The notes below the pieces were generated by a model that was not told where the DNA came from, ran no database searches, and saw only the letters and a program-made list of their open reading frames with translations. The translations under genes were made by a program, and so were the position numbers. Positions 1-9,359 of a stretch of DNA of 64,000 nt are shown here, piece by piece; positions within the stretch are counted from its first letter, which is position 1, and each line of letters opens with the position of its first letter. This DNA is from an uncultured Mollicutes bacterium (GTDB lineage Bacteria; Bacillota_I; Bacilli_A; RF39; UBA660), in contig URRF01000002.1 in NCBI GenBank assembly GCA_900550145.1, positions 8,982-72,981 on the forward strand, read 5' to 3'.

Positions 1-186
1 TTAGATGTAGAAACAATTACTAGTTTAAATAATGCACTTATTAATTTTAAGGGTGTAGTATTATTTAGTACTCACGATCATGAATTAATGGAAACTGTTG
101 CAAATAGAATAATAGAGTTTAAAGATGATGGCAAATATATAGATAAAATGACTACATATGAAGAGTATTTAAAGATAAATAAGTAA
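1..186 (+). CDS. ABC-F family ATPase, C-terminal fragment
   Basis: This is the last 61 codons of a gene that begins before the window. It starts LDVETITSLNNAL and continues through VLFSTHDHELM, which is the Walker B-distal and H-loop (STHD) end of an ABC ATPase domain, followed by a short tail. The LD...L...F.G..LF.STHD pattern is that of ABC-F proteins (EttA/Uup/YdiF type), soluble translation factors or ribosome-protection proteins without membrane domains. Only the end is present, so the subfamily cannot be assigned. The gene is followed at once by a strong hairpin terminator. Confidence 0.75.
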   Translation, partial: LDVETITSLNNALINFKGVVLFSTHDHELMETVANRIIEFKDDGKYIDKMTTYEEYLKINK

Positions 187-187
187 T

Positions 188-212
188 AAAAAAGCTTCAA
201 AAGAAGCTTTTA
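188..212. terminator. Bidirectional intrinsic terminator
   Basis: A 9-bp perfect stem (AAAAGCTTC, loop AAAA, GAAGCTTTT) is flanked by A-rich and T-rich tracts on both sides. It lies between the convergent ABC-F and lysozyme genes and can end transcription from both. Confidence 0.85.
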
Positions 213-1058
213 TTATTTTATAATCAACTTTTGTCCTTTAAATATTAAATTTGGATTATTACCTATAATACCTTTATTATCATCGTATATTTTTTGCCAT
301 GTAGTATTATATTTTTCAGCTATTGAAGATAAGTTATCTCCACTTTTTACTATATAAGTAATAGGAGTTTTTTCTGGTTCCTTAACTTCATTTCTATCAT
401 CCCATGCATTTAATTTATTATATTTCATAATACTTGGATAATCCTTGTATGAATAATTTTGATCAACTACTTTACCAGCAATAGTATTTCCCCTAATTAA
501 ATTAGTTTCTCCTCCATATTGCCACATTCCATAATTTCCATAAGTGTTTCTACTAGGCATTTCATTTCCCCAATAGGCAAGCCAGTAATCATATTTTTTG
601 GACAACTTACCATAATCCATTTTATTATTGGCCCAATCTAAATTACAGTAAACTCCAACATAACCACCAACACTTTCTATATATTCGCAAAAACCTCTAA
701 TTGCATCATTAATTGCATTTTTACTTACCTTATTCTGATATACAGTATCTTCTACATCCATATATATAGGATATTCAAAAGTTTTACCTTTCAAACAATT
801 ATTATATAAAAATTCCGCTTCTTTCTTTCCTTCTTCATAACTAGTTGCTCTTGAAAAATAATAAGCACCAACATTTAATCCACTTTTCTTTGCATTCCTG
901 TATAATTCTTCAAATCTGTCATCTTTTGCCTTACCCTTAGCACTTCCATATCCAGTAAAAGCACCTCTTATAATTGCAAAACTAACACCTTCATCTTTCG
1001 CTTTATCCAAATTTATTCCATTTTGAAATGTACTTATATCTATTCCAAACTGTTTCAT
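213..1058 (-). CDS. GH25 family lysozyme with C-terminal LysM domain (phage-type endolysin)
   Basis: The 281-residue protein begins with FGIDISTFQNGI and contains IYMDVED, the catalytic acidic residues of GH25 muramidases, plus late Trp/Tyr-rich segments (YWLAYWG, GMWQYGG) typical of the TIM barrel. Residues about 235-281 form one LysM peptidoglycan-binding domain (YIVKSGDNLSSIAEKYNTT). No signal peptide is visible, so export would need the adjacent holin. The start follows a strong AAGGAGG site. The gene lies 11 bp downstream of the holin gene in the same direction, forming a phage-like lysis pair with no other phage genes around it. It may be a remnant or a domesticated lysis cassette. Confidence 0.9.
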   Translation of the reverse strand: MKQFGIDISTFQNGINLDKAKDEGVSFAIIRGAFTGYGSAKGKAKDDRFEELYRNAKKSGLNVGAYYFSRATSYEEGKKEAEFLYNNCLKGKTFEYPIYMDVEDTVYQNKVSKNAINDAIRGFCEYIESVGGYVGVYCNLDWANNKMDYGKLSKKYDYWLAYWGNEMPSRNTYGNYGMWQYGGETNLIRGNTIAGKVVDQNYSYKDYPSIMKYNKLNAWDDRNEVKEPEKTPITYIVKSGDNLSSIAEKYNTTWQKIYDDNKGIIGNNPNLIFKGQKLIIK

Positions 1059-1069
1059 AATTCACCTCC

Positions 1070-1345
1070 TTAATTAAATTTAATTAAATCTAGTAACTTG
1101 TCCCAATCAATTTTACTCATATTGTGTAAAATATCATAGGTACCACCTGCAGTAATTCCCGATAACGTGAGCGCTAAGGAAAAATCTTTTGTTATCAAGT
1201 AATGTATGAGTGCTGCAAGTAAACCTATTAATAAATTTTGTAATGGAATCAAATTGTTGTTAAACCATGGAACCCTCTTTGCAATTATGCCACAAATAAA
1301 TGTAACAACAATTGAAAGCATTCCAATTATGTATGATGTATCCAT
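1070..1345 (-). CDS. Phage holin-like small membrane protein
   Basis: The 91-residue protein has an N-terminal transmembrane segment, a short loop (AKRVPWFNNNLIPLQN), a second hydrophobic stretch (LLIGLLAALIHYLI) and a small third segment. This pattern, including the PWFNN..IPLQN loop and GGTYDILHN, resembles the Bacillota holin families found beside GH25 endolysins. It would form membrane lesions that release the signal-less lysozyme encoded next. The start has a good GAGGTGATAAT ribosome-binding site. Family membership is judged by eye from loop motifs and context. Confidence 0.8.
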   Translation of the reverse strand: MDTSYIIGMLSIVVTFICGIIAKRVPWFNNNLIPLQNLLIGLLAALIHYLITKDFSLALTLSGITAGGTYDILHNMSKIDWDKLLDLIKFN

Positions 1346-1402
1346 ATTATCACCTCATTTTAATATATTAAAAAAAACGATTTGAGGTAATAATGATTGA
1401 CC

Positions 1403-1429
1403 ATAAAAAAGAAGTATTTTTCATACTTC
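1403..1429 (-). terminator. Intrinsic terminator at the murE end
   Basis: On the minus strand, stem GAAGTAT / ATACTTC with a 5-nt loop is followed by six Ts. The murE stop codon lies inside the loop region, so the terminator overlaps the end of the gene. Confidence 0.75.
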
Positions 1430-2851
1430 AAGTTTTTTTCTTTCCTTTATACATTTTTTAGCTTCTTCAATGTCATTAAAATATATTTTACCATCTTTTA
1501 ATGCCTCATAAGTTTCATTACCTTTTCCAAGAATTAAAATCATATTATCTTTCTCAGCCATATCAATAGCCCTTTTTATTGCTTCCCCTCTATCTACAAC
1601 AACTTCAAATTTATCTTTCTTATCCATTACCTCACTAGTTAAATCATTTATTATATCGATTGGATCCTCACTTCTAGGATCTTCATAAGTAAATATTACG
1701 TAATCAGCATTATCAACAAGAATTTTACCCATGATAGGCCTTTTTGTTTTATCACGCTCACCAGCAGAACCAGCAACTATAATAGTTTTATTTGCTTCTA
1801 ATGTTTTAGTAAGAAGAAATAAATTTAAATATCCATTTGGAGTATGTGCATAATCCACTATAACTTTAAAATCTTGTCCTAAATCAATATTAGTCATCCT
1901 ACCATCCACATATAATTTTTTATAATCAAGTTTATCTATATCAACTCCCATAATCAACAATACACTAAGTGCAGCAGTTAAATTATATACATTAAACATA
2001 CCTAATAAAGGAGAATTAATTTTATATGTTTTATCCTTATATGTAATAGTAAATAAAGTATAATCATGATTTATAACAACATCAGAAAACCTAACATCTG
2101 CTTTTTTATTACTACCATAATAAATGACTTTTCCATTACATTTTTTAAAAATCTCCTCAGAATACTTATCATCTATATTTAAAAATGAATAACCATTTTT
2201 CTTAGTTTGTTCAAATAAAATACACTTTGCATTCATATAATTTTCCATAGATTTATGAAAATTTAAATGTTCATGAGTAAGATTTGTAAATATAGTATAA
2301 TCAAATTCAATATTTTTACATCTTCCTTGAGCAAGTGCCTCACTAGCAGCTTCCATACAAACATACTTACAATCATTTAGATAAAAATTATTTAAAAACC
2401 TATGCAAATGCTCAGGAGTAGGAGTAGTATTATTAGATTTATCAGTATAAGTTTCACAACAAACTCCATTCGTACCAATATAGCCACATTTACTAACTTG
2501 ATTTAAAAGCTCATATAGTATAGTTGATGTACTTGTTTTTCCGTCAGTTCCAGTAACACCTATCATAGTCATTTTCTTACTTGGATAATCATAGAATTTA
2601 AAAGCCATATCAGAAAGCGCTTCATTCGTATTATCAACAACTATTTGTGGCAAACTCGAATTAACTTTATGATCAACCACTAATGCAGATGCACCTTTTT
2701 TTTCTGCTTCCTTCACATAATCGTGTCTATCTACATTAAATCCCTTTATACAAAAGAACAAATCTCCTTTATTTAATTCCTTTGTATTTGTTTTTATATC
2801 TTGAACCTCTGTTTCATACTCTGTATCAAATACTTGATTAAGTTTTTTCAT
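1421..2851 (-). CDS. murE: UDP-N-acetylmuramyl-tripeptide synthetase (MurE-type Mur ligase)
   Basis: A Mur ligase of 476 residues that adds the third amino acid to UDP-MurNAc-L-Ala-D-Glu in peptidoglycan synthesis. The N-terminal UDP-binding domain is followed by the P-loop GVTGTDGKTST, the TNLTHEHLNFH segment, VDYAHTPNG and the substrate-binding region YEDPRSEDP. An Arg in the D-x-P-R-type position is usual for diaminopimelate-adding enzymes, but the motif is not canonical, so mDAP versus Lys is open. I chose the ATG at 2851 after GGTGATTTT, because an upstream GTG in frame lies inside a TATAAT promoter element. The gene has its own terminator. Confidence 0.9.
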   Translation of the reverse strand: MKKLNQVFDTEYETEVQDIKTNTKELNKGDLFFCIKGFNVDRHDYVKEAEKKGASALVVDHKVNSSLPQIVVDNTNEALSDMAFKFYDYPSKKMTMIGVTGTDGKTSTSTILYELLNQVSKCGYIGTNGVCCETYTDKSNNTTPTPEHLHRFLNNFYLNDCKYVCMEAASEALAQGRCKNIEFDYTIFTNLTHEHLNFHKSMENYMNAKCILFEQTKKNGYSFLNIDDKYSEEIFKKCNGKVIYYGSNKKADVRFSDVVINHDYTLFTITYKDKTYKINSPLLGMFNVYNLTAALSVLLIMGVDIDKLDYKKLYVDGRMTNIDLGQDFKVIVDYAHTPNGYLNLFLLTKTLEANKTIIVAGSAGERDKTKRPIMGKILVDNADYVIFTYEDPRSEDPIDIINDLTSEVMDKKDKFEVVVDRGEAIKRAIDMAEKDNMILILGKGNETYEALKDGKIYFNDIEEAKKCIKERKKLEV

Positions 2852-2976
2852 AAAATCACCGTTAATATTATACCACACTTTACTTACTAATAAAAATATT
2901 GTAAAATAAAATTACAAAACATTATAGCAATAGGTGGACTTTTATTAAGTGCGCTTTTTGTCGTGTAGGAGGTTGT

Positions 2977-4980
2977 ATGGCGATAAATGAAAATGATTTA
3001 AATCAAGAAAAAGCTTATTTAAACATAGTTAACAAAGAACTAAAAGAAAAAATAAGCGATATTGGGGTTTCGCTCTATCAACAAGAAGAAAAGATAAACG
3101 AGTTTAAAAAATACACATGGAATAGCAAAGCAGGAATGGATAAAGTAGAAGTAAGTGCTGCTATATTGGAAAATGATTTAGAAGTAGAATTACTTACAAT
3201 GAGAGGTTTATATTTAAAAAAATTGTTAAAAAGCGAATCAAGCCCCTATTTTGGAAGAGTAGATTTTAACGGGGACAAGATATATATTGGTTTAACATAT
3301 CTTGATAAAAACTACGATCACCTAATTTATGATTGGAGAAGTCCTATATCAAATCTATTTTATGAATGTGAAATAGGAAATGCAGAATATGAAGCCAAAG
3401 AAGGAACAATAAAAGGCATTATGACCAAAAAAAGACAATACAAAATAGAAGATGGTAAACTAATAAGAGTATTTGACAGCAACCTAAATATAGTAGATGA
3501 TCTCTTACAAGAAGTGCTTGGAAGTGAATCATCTGATAAAATGAAAAATATTGTTGATACAATACAAAAAGAACAAAACGAAATAATAAGAGATGTAGCC
3601 CATAAAAATTTAATAGTAGAAGGTATAGCCGGTTCTGGAAAAACTTCAGTTGCATTACACAGAATCGCATTTTTACTATATAAAATAAATAATTTAAAAT
3701 CAAAAGATATTCTAATTCTATCTCCAAATAATGTATTTAGTGAATATATTTCAAATGTACTTCCGGAATTAGGAGAAGATAATACTCAAAATACTACTTG
3801 GAGTGATTTTGCAAATTCATTTATAAAAGAGTATAAAGGTGTAGAAAGCTTTACTAATTTTGTAAAAAGATATTATGAAAAAGAAAACATTAATGACTTT
3901 TCCAAAATAAAATTAAGTGACGAATTTAAGGATATAATAGATGAATATATAGCAAAATTCACAAAAAACGTAGAATTCACAAGCGGAATAGAATGCAAAT
4001 ATAAAGATTATGACATAGATACTTTAAATAAATTACTACACGAAAGATATAGTACAATCCCTTTATTTGGTAGAATAGAATTAATAAGTGAAAATATTGC
4101 TAACTATAATGATGGAGGAAAATACAAAAATAAATATATTAAAGAATTATTAACAAGATTAAATGTTTCTAAAGATTACAAAAAAATATATAAGGGCTTA
4201 TTTGAAACAGATGAATTTATAAAAAAATATGGAATAATCGATACCAGTTACATAAATGACAAAATAATTAATTATGATGATTCACTAATATTTATTTATA
4301 TGAAGGGTTTACTAGAGGGATTTCCATATAATGGAATTATGAAACAAATAGTAGTAGACGAAGCTCAAGATTATACACCTTTACAATATTTTATATTAAA
4401 GACGATATTTAAAAACGCATCATTTACAATCTTAGGAGATGTAAACCAAACAATAAATCCATATTACAAATACGATACACTAAAAAAATTAGAAAAAATA
4501 TTTACTAATAGAACAGCTAATTTAAGATTAACTAAAACATATAGATCAAGTAAAGAAATTATAGAATATACAAATAAAATTCTAAACTTAGATTTCGTAA
4601 GTGCAATAAGAAATAACAATGATATACCAGTTGTTCTTAAGAAAGAAAAAAATATAAAAGAAGATTTAATAAAAGATATAAATAATCTAAAAAATAAATA
4701 TAAATCAATTGCCATAATAACTAAAAATGATAAAGAAGCAAATAAAATATATAATTTACTTAAAAATGATTTAGATATTAGTTTAATAAAAACAGATTCA
4801 AATATATTTGATAGAAATCTAGTAGTAGTGCCATCCTATGTATCAAAAGGTTTAGAATTTGATTCAGTAATAATATATACAGAAAAAGATAACAAATATA
4901 CTGATGATGAAAAATACTTATATTATGTTTCATGTACTAGATGCCAACACGAACTTGTAATTTATAATCAAGAAGATTGA
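2977..4980 (+). CDS. helD: HelD-like superfamily 1 helicase (RNA polymerase recycling factor)
   Basis: The 667-residue protein has a long coiled-coil N-terminal arm (about 1-60), the YIGLTYLD...YDWRSPISNLFY region typical of HelD proteins, Walker A GIAGSGKTSVALHR (about residue 216), Walker B VVDEAQDYTPLQ, and C-terminal helicase motifs (LTKTYRSS, SYVSKGLEFD, YYVSCTRC). HelD binds RNA polymerase and uses ATP to clear stalled complexes. The family is widespread in Bacilli. The start is preceded by AGGAGGTTGT. The length is slightly below that of the B. subtilis protein. UvrD/PcrA is less likely because the HelD-specific N-terminal region is present. Confidence 0.88.
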   Translation: MAINENDLNQEKAYLNIVNKELKEKISDIGVSLYQQEEKINEFKKYTWNSKAGMDKVEVSAAILENDLEVELLTMRGLYLKKLLKSESSPYFGRVDFNGDKIYIGLTYLDKNYDHLIYDWRSPISNLFYECEIGNAEYEAKEGTIKGIMTKKRQYKIEDGKLIRVFDSNLNIVDDLLQEVLGSESSDKMKNIVDTIQKEQNEIIRDVAHKNLIVEGIAGSGKTSVALHRIAFLLYKINNLKSKDILILSPNNVFSEYISNVLPELGEDNTQNTTWSDFANSFIKEYKGVESFTNFVKRYYEKENINDFSKIKLSDEFKDIIDEYIAKFTKNVEFTSGIECKYKDYDIDTLNKLLHERYSTIPLFGRIELISENIANYNDGGKYKNKYIKELLTRLNVSKDYKKIYKGLFETDEFIKKYGIIDTSYINDKIINYDDSLIFIYMKGLLEGFPYNGIMKQIVVDEAQDYTPLQYFILKTIFKNASFTILGDVNQTINPYYKYDTLKKLEKIFTNRTANLRLTKTYRSSKEIIEYTNKILNLDFVSAIRNNNDIPVVLKKEKNIKEDLIKDINNLKNKYKSIAIITKNDKEANKIYNLLKNDLDISLIKTDSNIFDRNLVVVPSYVSKGLEFDSVIIYTEKDNKYTDDEKYLYYVSCTRCQHELVIYNQED

Positions 4981-5031
4981 CTAACAAATAAAAACAGATT
5001 ATAATTAACTGAGAATAGGAGATGTTTAAAT

Positions 5032-6642
5032 ATGAAGAAAATTAAGTTATTATTATTTCTTGTAACACTTTTTTCAGTAATAAATGTAAGTGCATTAACA
5101 AGTAAAGAAAGGTTGCAATCATATAAAGAAAAGTTATCTAATTATGAGTTTAATTTTAAATATGTTAATCAATCTGAAAATATTAAGTTAATTGAAGAAA
5201 AAAATAAAGGTACCATGTTAGGAGTTAAAGAAAACATACAAAGATATTTCTTTAATGGTTTAATTAGAAGTGATATAGAAAGAATAATTAAATTAACTAA
5301 TGAAGATGGAATAGATATTGATTGTTATCGTAAAGGTCAAACTTATACAATCTATGAAAATAATCAAACTCATACAGATACAGCAGACAAAGATTTTTGT
5401 AATGTAATAATATTTGATTTTAATGGAGAAAATACCGGTGAAATTAAAATAAATGGTTCTATAGAAGAAGTAAAAGGAGATGCTTTGGTACAAAAAAGAG
5501 CATCTAGCATAATTAAGAATTTAGTTGGAAATGTATATATTACAGATATCGATATGGTTAACCACTACATAAATTACAAATCCAATTCATCAACATTCTT
5601 TGCAGGTAATAATGCAATAAAAGAATTTGCAAAATTAAAAAAAGCAAGTGAAGAAAACCCAGATTTAGATTTCTTTGTTGGTTATGAAGATACAAGAAGA
5701 GGAGATTATTTTATATCTTTTGCAGAAGGTGTAACATATATATCAAAAGATGGAATTATTTATGGATTTAGCGTTAATACTTACAATTGCGCAAACATGT
5801 TTTTCGTACCAGTTGGTACAAAAATTGAAGATTATAAAACAGTTTTAGAAAATAGAATTAAAAATTATATTAAAGATGAAAATATCACAATAAAGGTAAG
5901 TGATTTAGAAGAGTCATATAATGGAGATGTTTCAAATTATTTGCCAAATATGCTTGGAATAAAAGTAGAAGATTATTATAAAATGGTAAATACAACATTT
6001 GAAAAAGAATTAGAAAAAGCTAATGATAATGATAGAGTATATTTAGAACAAAATGGACAAGCAATAATGATGAAAGCTTATAAACTTACTATAAATGATA
6101 CTGAATATGAAATTGGTATAGCAGAACTTGATGAAAAAATTAATGAATTTGGAAAAATATTATCAATTGATAATAAAACAGGAATAATTATAAGAACTGG
6201 TTCTAGTAACGTTCCATTAGATGCATCTATTTTAGTGGATAAATACGAATTAAATGAAAAAGAAATTGAATATTTAACTAATATTGGATACGAAAGTATA
6301 AATTCATATAATTTAAAATTATATTCAAAAATTTTAGATAAAGTAATTAGTGAGTTTAATAATAAAAGTGAAATATTAATACCAATAGATAATATAGATA
6401 CAACAGATTTAAAAGTAATATATTTAAGTGATGATGGAAAAACACATGAAACATATGATATTAAAAAAGTAACTTACGAAGGTAAAAATTATATATCATT
6501 TAGTACAGGACATTTTAGTAATTATGTATTAGTACAATCTACTATTAAAAATCCAAATACTGGTGATAATATATATTACTTATTCATATTACTAACAATA
6601 AGTATATTAGGAACATTATATATAAAGAAAAAATGCAATTAA
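5032..6642 (+). CDS. Secreted surface protein with NPNTG-type C-terminal sorting signal
   Basis: The 536-residue protein has a signal peptide (KKIKLLLFLVTLFSVINVSA) and ends with NPNTGD, a hydrophobic helix and KKK. This is the layout of an LPxTG-like sortase signal with N in the first position. The middle is rich in Lys, Asp and Asn and shows no domain I can name; the 230-290 region has a few aromatic residues and two Cys. The protein should be exported and anchored to the wall or held by the C-terminal helix. No sortase gene is in the window. There is no clear terminator between helD and this gene, so they may be co-transcribed. Confidence 0.7.
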   Translation: MKKIKLLLFLVTLFSVINVSALTSKERLQSYKEKLSNYEFNFKYVNQSENIKLIEEKNKGTMLGVKENIQRYFFNGLIRSDIERIIKLTNEDGIDIDCYRKGQTYTIYENNQTHTDTADKDFCNVIIFDFNGENTGEIKINGSIEEVKGDALVQKRASSIIKNLVGNVYITDIDMVNHYINYKSNSSTFFAGNNAIKEFAKLKKASEENPDLDFFVGYEDTRRGDYFISFAEGVTYISKDGIIYGFSVNTYNCANMFFVPVGTKIEDYKTVLENRIKNYIKDENITIKVSDLEESYNGDVSNYLPNMLGIKVEDYYKMVNTTFEKELEKANDNDRVYLEQNGQAIMMKAYKLTINDTEYEIGIAELDEKINEFGKILSIDNKTGIIIRTGSSNVPLDASILVDKYELNEKEIEYLTNIGYESINSYNLKLYSKILDKVISEFNNKSEILIPIDNIDTTDLKVIYLSDDGKTHETYDIKKVTYEGKNYISFSTGHFSNYVLVQSTIKNPNTGDNIYYLFILLTISILGTLYIKKKCN

Positions 6643-6663
6643 ACTATTTTTTCTATAAAAATA

Positions 6664-6692
6664 TTGAAAATAAGCAAAAAAAGTATTATAAT
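6664..6692 (+). promoter_or_regulatory. Promoter for the leuS T-box transcript
   Basis: TTGAAA (6664-6669) and TATAAT (6687-6692) are separated by 17 bp, just upstream of the T-box leader. The match to a sigma-A promoter is strong. Confidence 0.75.
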
Positions 6693-6699
6693 CACATCA

Positions 6700-6895
6700 T
6701 ATTTATTTTGCAATGAAGAGAAATAGTAATAAATGATTTACTTAAAGAGAGTTAGTGGCAGGTGTAAACTAATAGTAATAGTTTATGAATTAAACTTGGA
6801 GCAAAATCGGATAAAACCGTTATAAAATGAGAGCATAAAATCTATGAACTAAGGTGGTACCGTTCAAGTTGAACCCTTAGATTATAGATTTTTTT
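6700..6895 (+). promoter_or_regulatory. T-box riboswitch upstream of leuS
   Basis: The leader contains the T-box core AAGGTGGTACCG (about 6851-6862) and the GGTG distal Stem I signal. A terminator follows: AAATCTATGAACTAAGG pairs with CCTTAGATTATAGATTT and ends in a run of seven Ts. Uncharged tRNA would pair with the T-box and allow read-through into leuS. The specifier should be a Leu codon; both a TTA and a CTT triplet lie in the expected area (about 6795-6806), and I cannot decide without folding. The antiterminator module is almost identical to that of the tyrS T-box at 27.3 kb. Confidence 0.93.
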
Positions 6896-6906
6896 TAGGA
6901 GGAAAT

Positions 6907-9303
6907 ATGTATAATTTTAAAGAAATCGAAAAAAAATGGCAAAATTATTGGGATAAGAACAACAGTTTTAAAACAAGCGATGACATGAGTAAAAAGAAAT
7001 TTTATGGACTTGTTGAATTTCCATATCCAAGTGGTGCAGGAATGCATGTGGGACACATAAAAGCATATAGTGGCCTTGAAGTTATAGCAAGAAAAAGAAG
7101 AATGGAAGGATATAACGTATTATTTCCTATTGGCTTTGATGCTTTCGGACTTCCTACTGAAAACTATGCAATAAAGACAAAAACTCACCCCAGAATAGTA
7201 ACTGATAACAATATAAAAAGATTTACAGAGCAATTAAAAAAAGTTGGTTTTTCATTTGATTTTTCAAGAGCAATAGATACATCAGAAGAAAAATATTACA
7301 AATGGACACAATGGATATTCCTAAAAATGTATGAAAAAGGTCTTGTATTTAAAGACAATACCTATGTTAACTATTGCCCTAGTTGTAAAGTAGTACTATC
7401 AAATGAAGATAGCCAAGGAGGAAAATGTGATATATGTCATTCAGATATTATTCAAAAACAAAAATTGGTATGGTATTTAAGAATAACAGAATATGCTGAT
7501 AAATTACTTGATGGACTAAAAGAAGTAGATTATTTACCAAATATAAAACTTCAACAAGAGAACTGGATAGGTAAAAGCACTGGTGCATTTGTTGATTTTA
7601 AATTAAAAGAAGTAGATGAAACCTTAAGAATATATACAACTAGATGTGATACATTATTTGGAGTAACATTTATGGTTATCGCACCGGAACATCCTATAAT
7701 AACTAAATATAAAGATAGAATTTCGAACATAAATACAGTTAAAGAATATCAAGAAAAAGCAAGTAAAAAAACTGAATTTGAAAGAACTCAACTTATAAAA
7801 GACAAAACAGGAGTTAAAATAGAAGGAATAACAGCAATAAATCCAGTAAACAAAAAAGAAATACCAATATATATATCAGATTATGTAATGATGAACTATG
7901 GAACAGGTGCAATTATGGCAGTGCCTGCACACGATATGAGAGATTATGAATTTGCACAGAAGTTTAATATAGACATTATACCAGTTATAAAAGGTGATAC
8001 AAAAGATGGCGCATATATTGGTGATGGTATTCATATAAATTCAGAATTCCTAAATAATTTAAACAAAGAAGATGCAATAGAAAAAATGCTTTTATATTTA
8101 AAAGAAAATGGTATTGGAGAAAAAGGTGTTCAATATAAGATGAAAGATTGGGCATTCAATAGACAAAGATATTGGGGAGAACCAATTCCAATAATTTATT
8201 GTAATAAATGCGGAACAGTACCAGTTCCATATGAACAACTTCCACTAAAATTACCTAATATAACAAACTTTGAACCAGGAACAAATGGAGAAAGCCCACT
8301 TGCTAAAATTAGTGAATTCGTTAATTGTAAATGTCCAAAATGTGGTAGTGATGCAAAAAGAGAAACAGATACTATGCCACAATGGGCCGGATCCTCTTGG
8401 TATTATTTAAGATATATAGATCCATTAAATGATAAATGTTTTGCAGATTACGATAAACTAAAATATTGGTTACCAGTTGATTGGTATAATGGTGGAATGG
8501 AACATGTTACAAGACACCTAATATATTCAAGATTTTGGCATAAATTTCTATATGACCTAAACGTAGTCCCAACAAAAGAACCATATAAAAGAAGAACTGC
8601 ACAAGGTTTAATACTTGGACCAGATGGAGAAAAAATGAGCAAATCAAGAGGAAATGTAATTGATCCACTGGACATAATAGAAGAATATGGTGCAGATACA
8701 CTTAGAACTTATGTGCTTTTTATGGGAGATTATAGTGTAGAATGTCCTTGGAATGAAGATGCAATAAAAGGAGTATTTAGATTCCTAGATAGAGTGTATA
8801 ACTTAAAAAATAGAGTAAAAGAAGATAATAATTATACAAAGTCACTTGAAATTATAATAAACAAAACAATAAAAAAAGTTTCAAATGACATAGAAAACAT
8901 GAAATTTAATACAGCAATAGCAGAACTTATGAAACTAATAAACACATATTACGAATTAGAAAACATAACTACAAAAGATTATGAAACACTAATCAAATTA
9001 TTATATCCATTCGCACCTCACATAACAGAAGAATTAAATAAAGAAGTTTTAAACAAAGATTCCTTAGTATATTCTAGTTATCCAACATATGAAGAAGAAA
9101 AAACAAAAGAAGATACATTTGAAATGATCATTCAAGTAAATGGCAAATTAAGAGATAAAATAATAACTAAAACAGATATTACGGAAGAAGAAATGAAATC
9201 ACTTGCACTTAATTCAGAAACTATAAAAAAATATACACTTGATAAACAAATAATCAAAATAATAGTAGTAAAAGGAAAACTTATAAATATAGTAGTAAAC
9301 TAG
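6907..9303 (+). CDS. leuS: Leucyl-tRNA synthetase
   Basis: The 798-residue class I synthetase carries the HIGH-type motif HVGHIKAYSG (about residue 40), a CP1 editing domain (MNYGTGAIMAVPAHD), a zinc-ribbon-like Cys cluster, and KMSKSRGNV for the second ATP signature, followed by the anticodon-binding helical domain. It charges tRNA-Leu with leucine. The length is typical of bacterial LeuRS. The gene follows a T-box riboswitch and an AGGAGG site, and ends in its own terminator, so it appears to be a single-gene unit controlled by leucine charging. Confidence 0.97.
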   Translation: MYNFKEIEKKWQNYWDKNNSFKTSDDMSKKKFYGLVEFPYPSGAGMHVGHIKAYSGLEVIARKRRMEGYNVLFPIGFDAFGLPTENYAIKTKTHPRIVTDNNIKRFTEQLKKVGFSFDFSRAIDTSEEKYYKWTQWIFLKMYEKGLVFKDNTYVNYCPSCKVVLSNEDSQGGKCDICHSDIIQKQKLVWYLRITEYADKLLDGLKEVDYLPNIKLQQENWIGKSTGAFVDFKLKEVDETLRIYTTRCDTLFGVTFMVIAPEHPIITKYKDRISNINTVKEYQEKASKKTEFERTQLIKDKTGVKIEGITAINPVNKKEIPIYISDYVMMNYGTGAIMAVPAHDMRDYEFAQKFNIDIIPVIKGDTKDGAYIGDGIHINSEFLNNLNKEDAIEKMLLYLKENGIGEKGVQYKMKDWAFNRQRYWGEPIPIIYCNKCGTVPVPYEQLPLKLPNITNFEPGTNGESPLAKISEFVNCKCPKCGSDAKRETDTMPQWAGSSWYYLRYIDPLNDKCFADYDKLKYWLPVDWYNGGMEHVTRHLIYSRFWHKFLYDLNVVPTKEPYKRRTAQGLILGPDGEKMSKSRGNVIDPLDIIEEYGADTLRTYVLFMGDYSVECPWNEDAIKGVFRFLDRVYNLKNRVKEDNNYTKSLEIIINKTIKKVSNDIENMKFNTAIAELMKLINTYYELENITTKDYETLIKLLYPFAPHITEELNKEVLNKDSLVYSSYPTYEEEKTKEDTFEMIIQVNGKLRDKIITKTDITEEEMKSLALNSETIKKYTLDKQIIKIIVVKGKLINIVVN

Positions 9304-9323
9304 TATTCATTACTAGTTTTTTT
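9298..9323 (+). terminator. Intrinsic terminator after leuS
   Basis: AACTAGTA and TACTAGTT form a perfect 8-bp stem with a 5-nt loop, followed by a T run. It overlaps the leuS stop codon. Confidence 0.85.
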
Positions 9324-9359
9324 CATTTTATTATTATATAATTAAAATGGAGGTATAAA

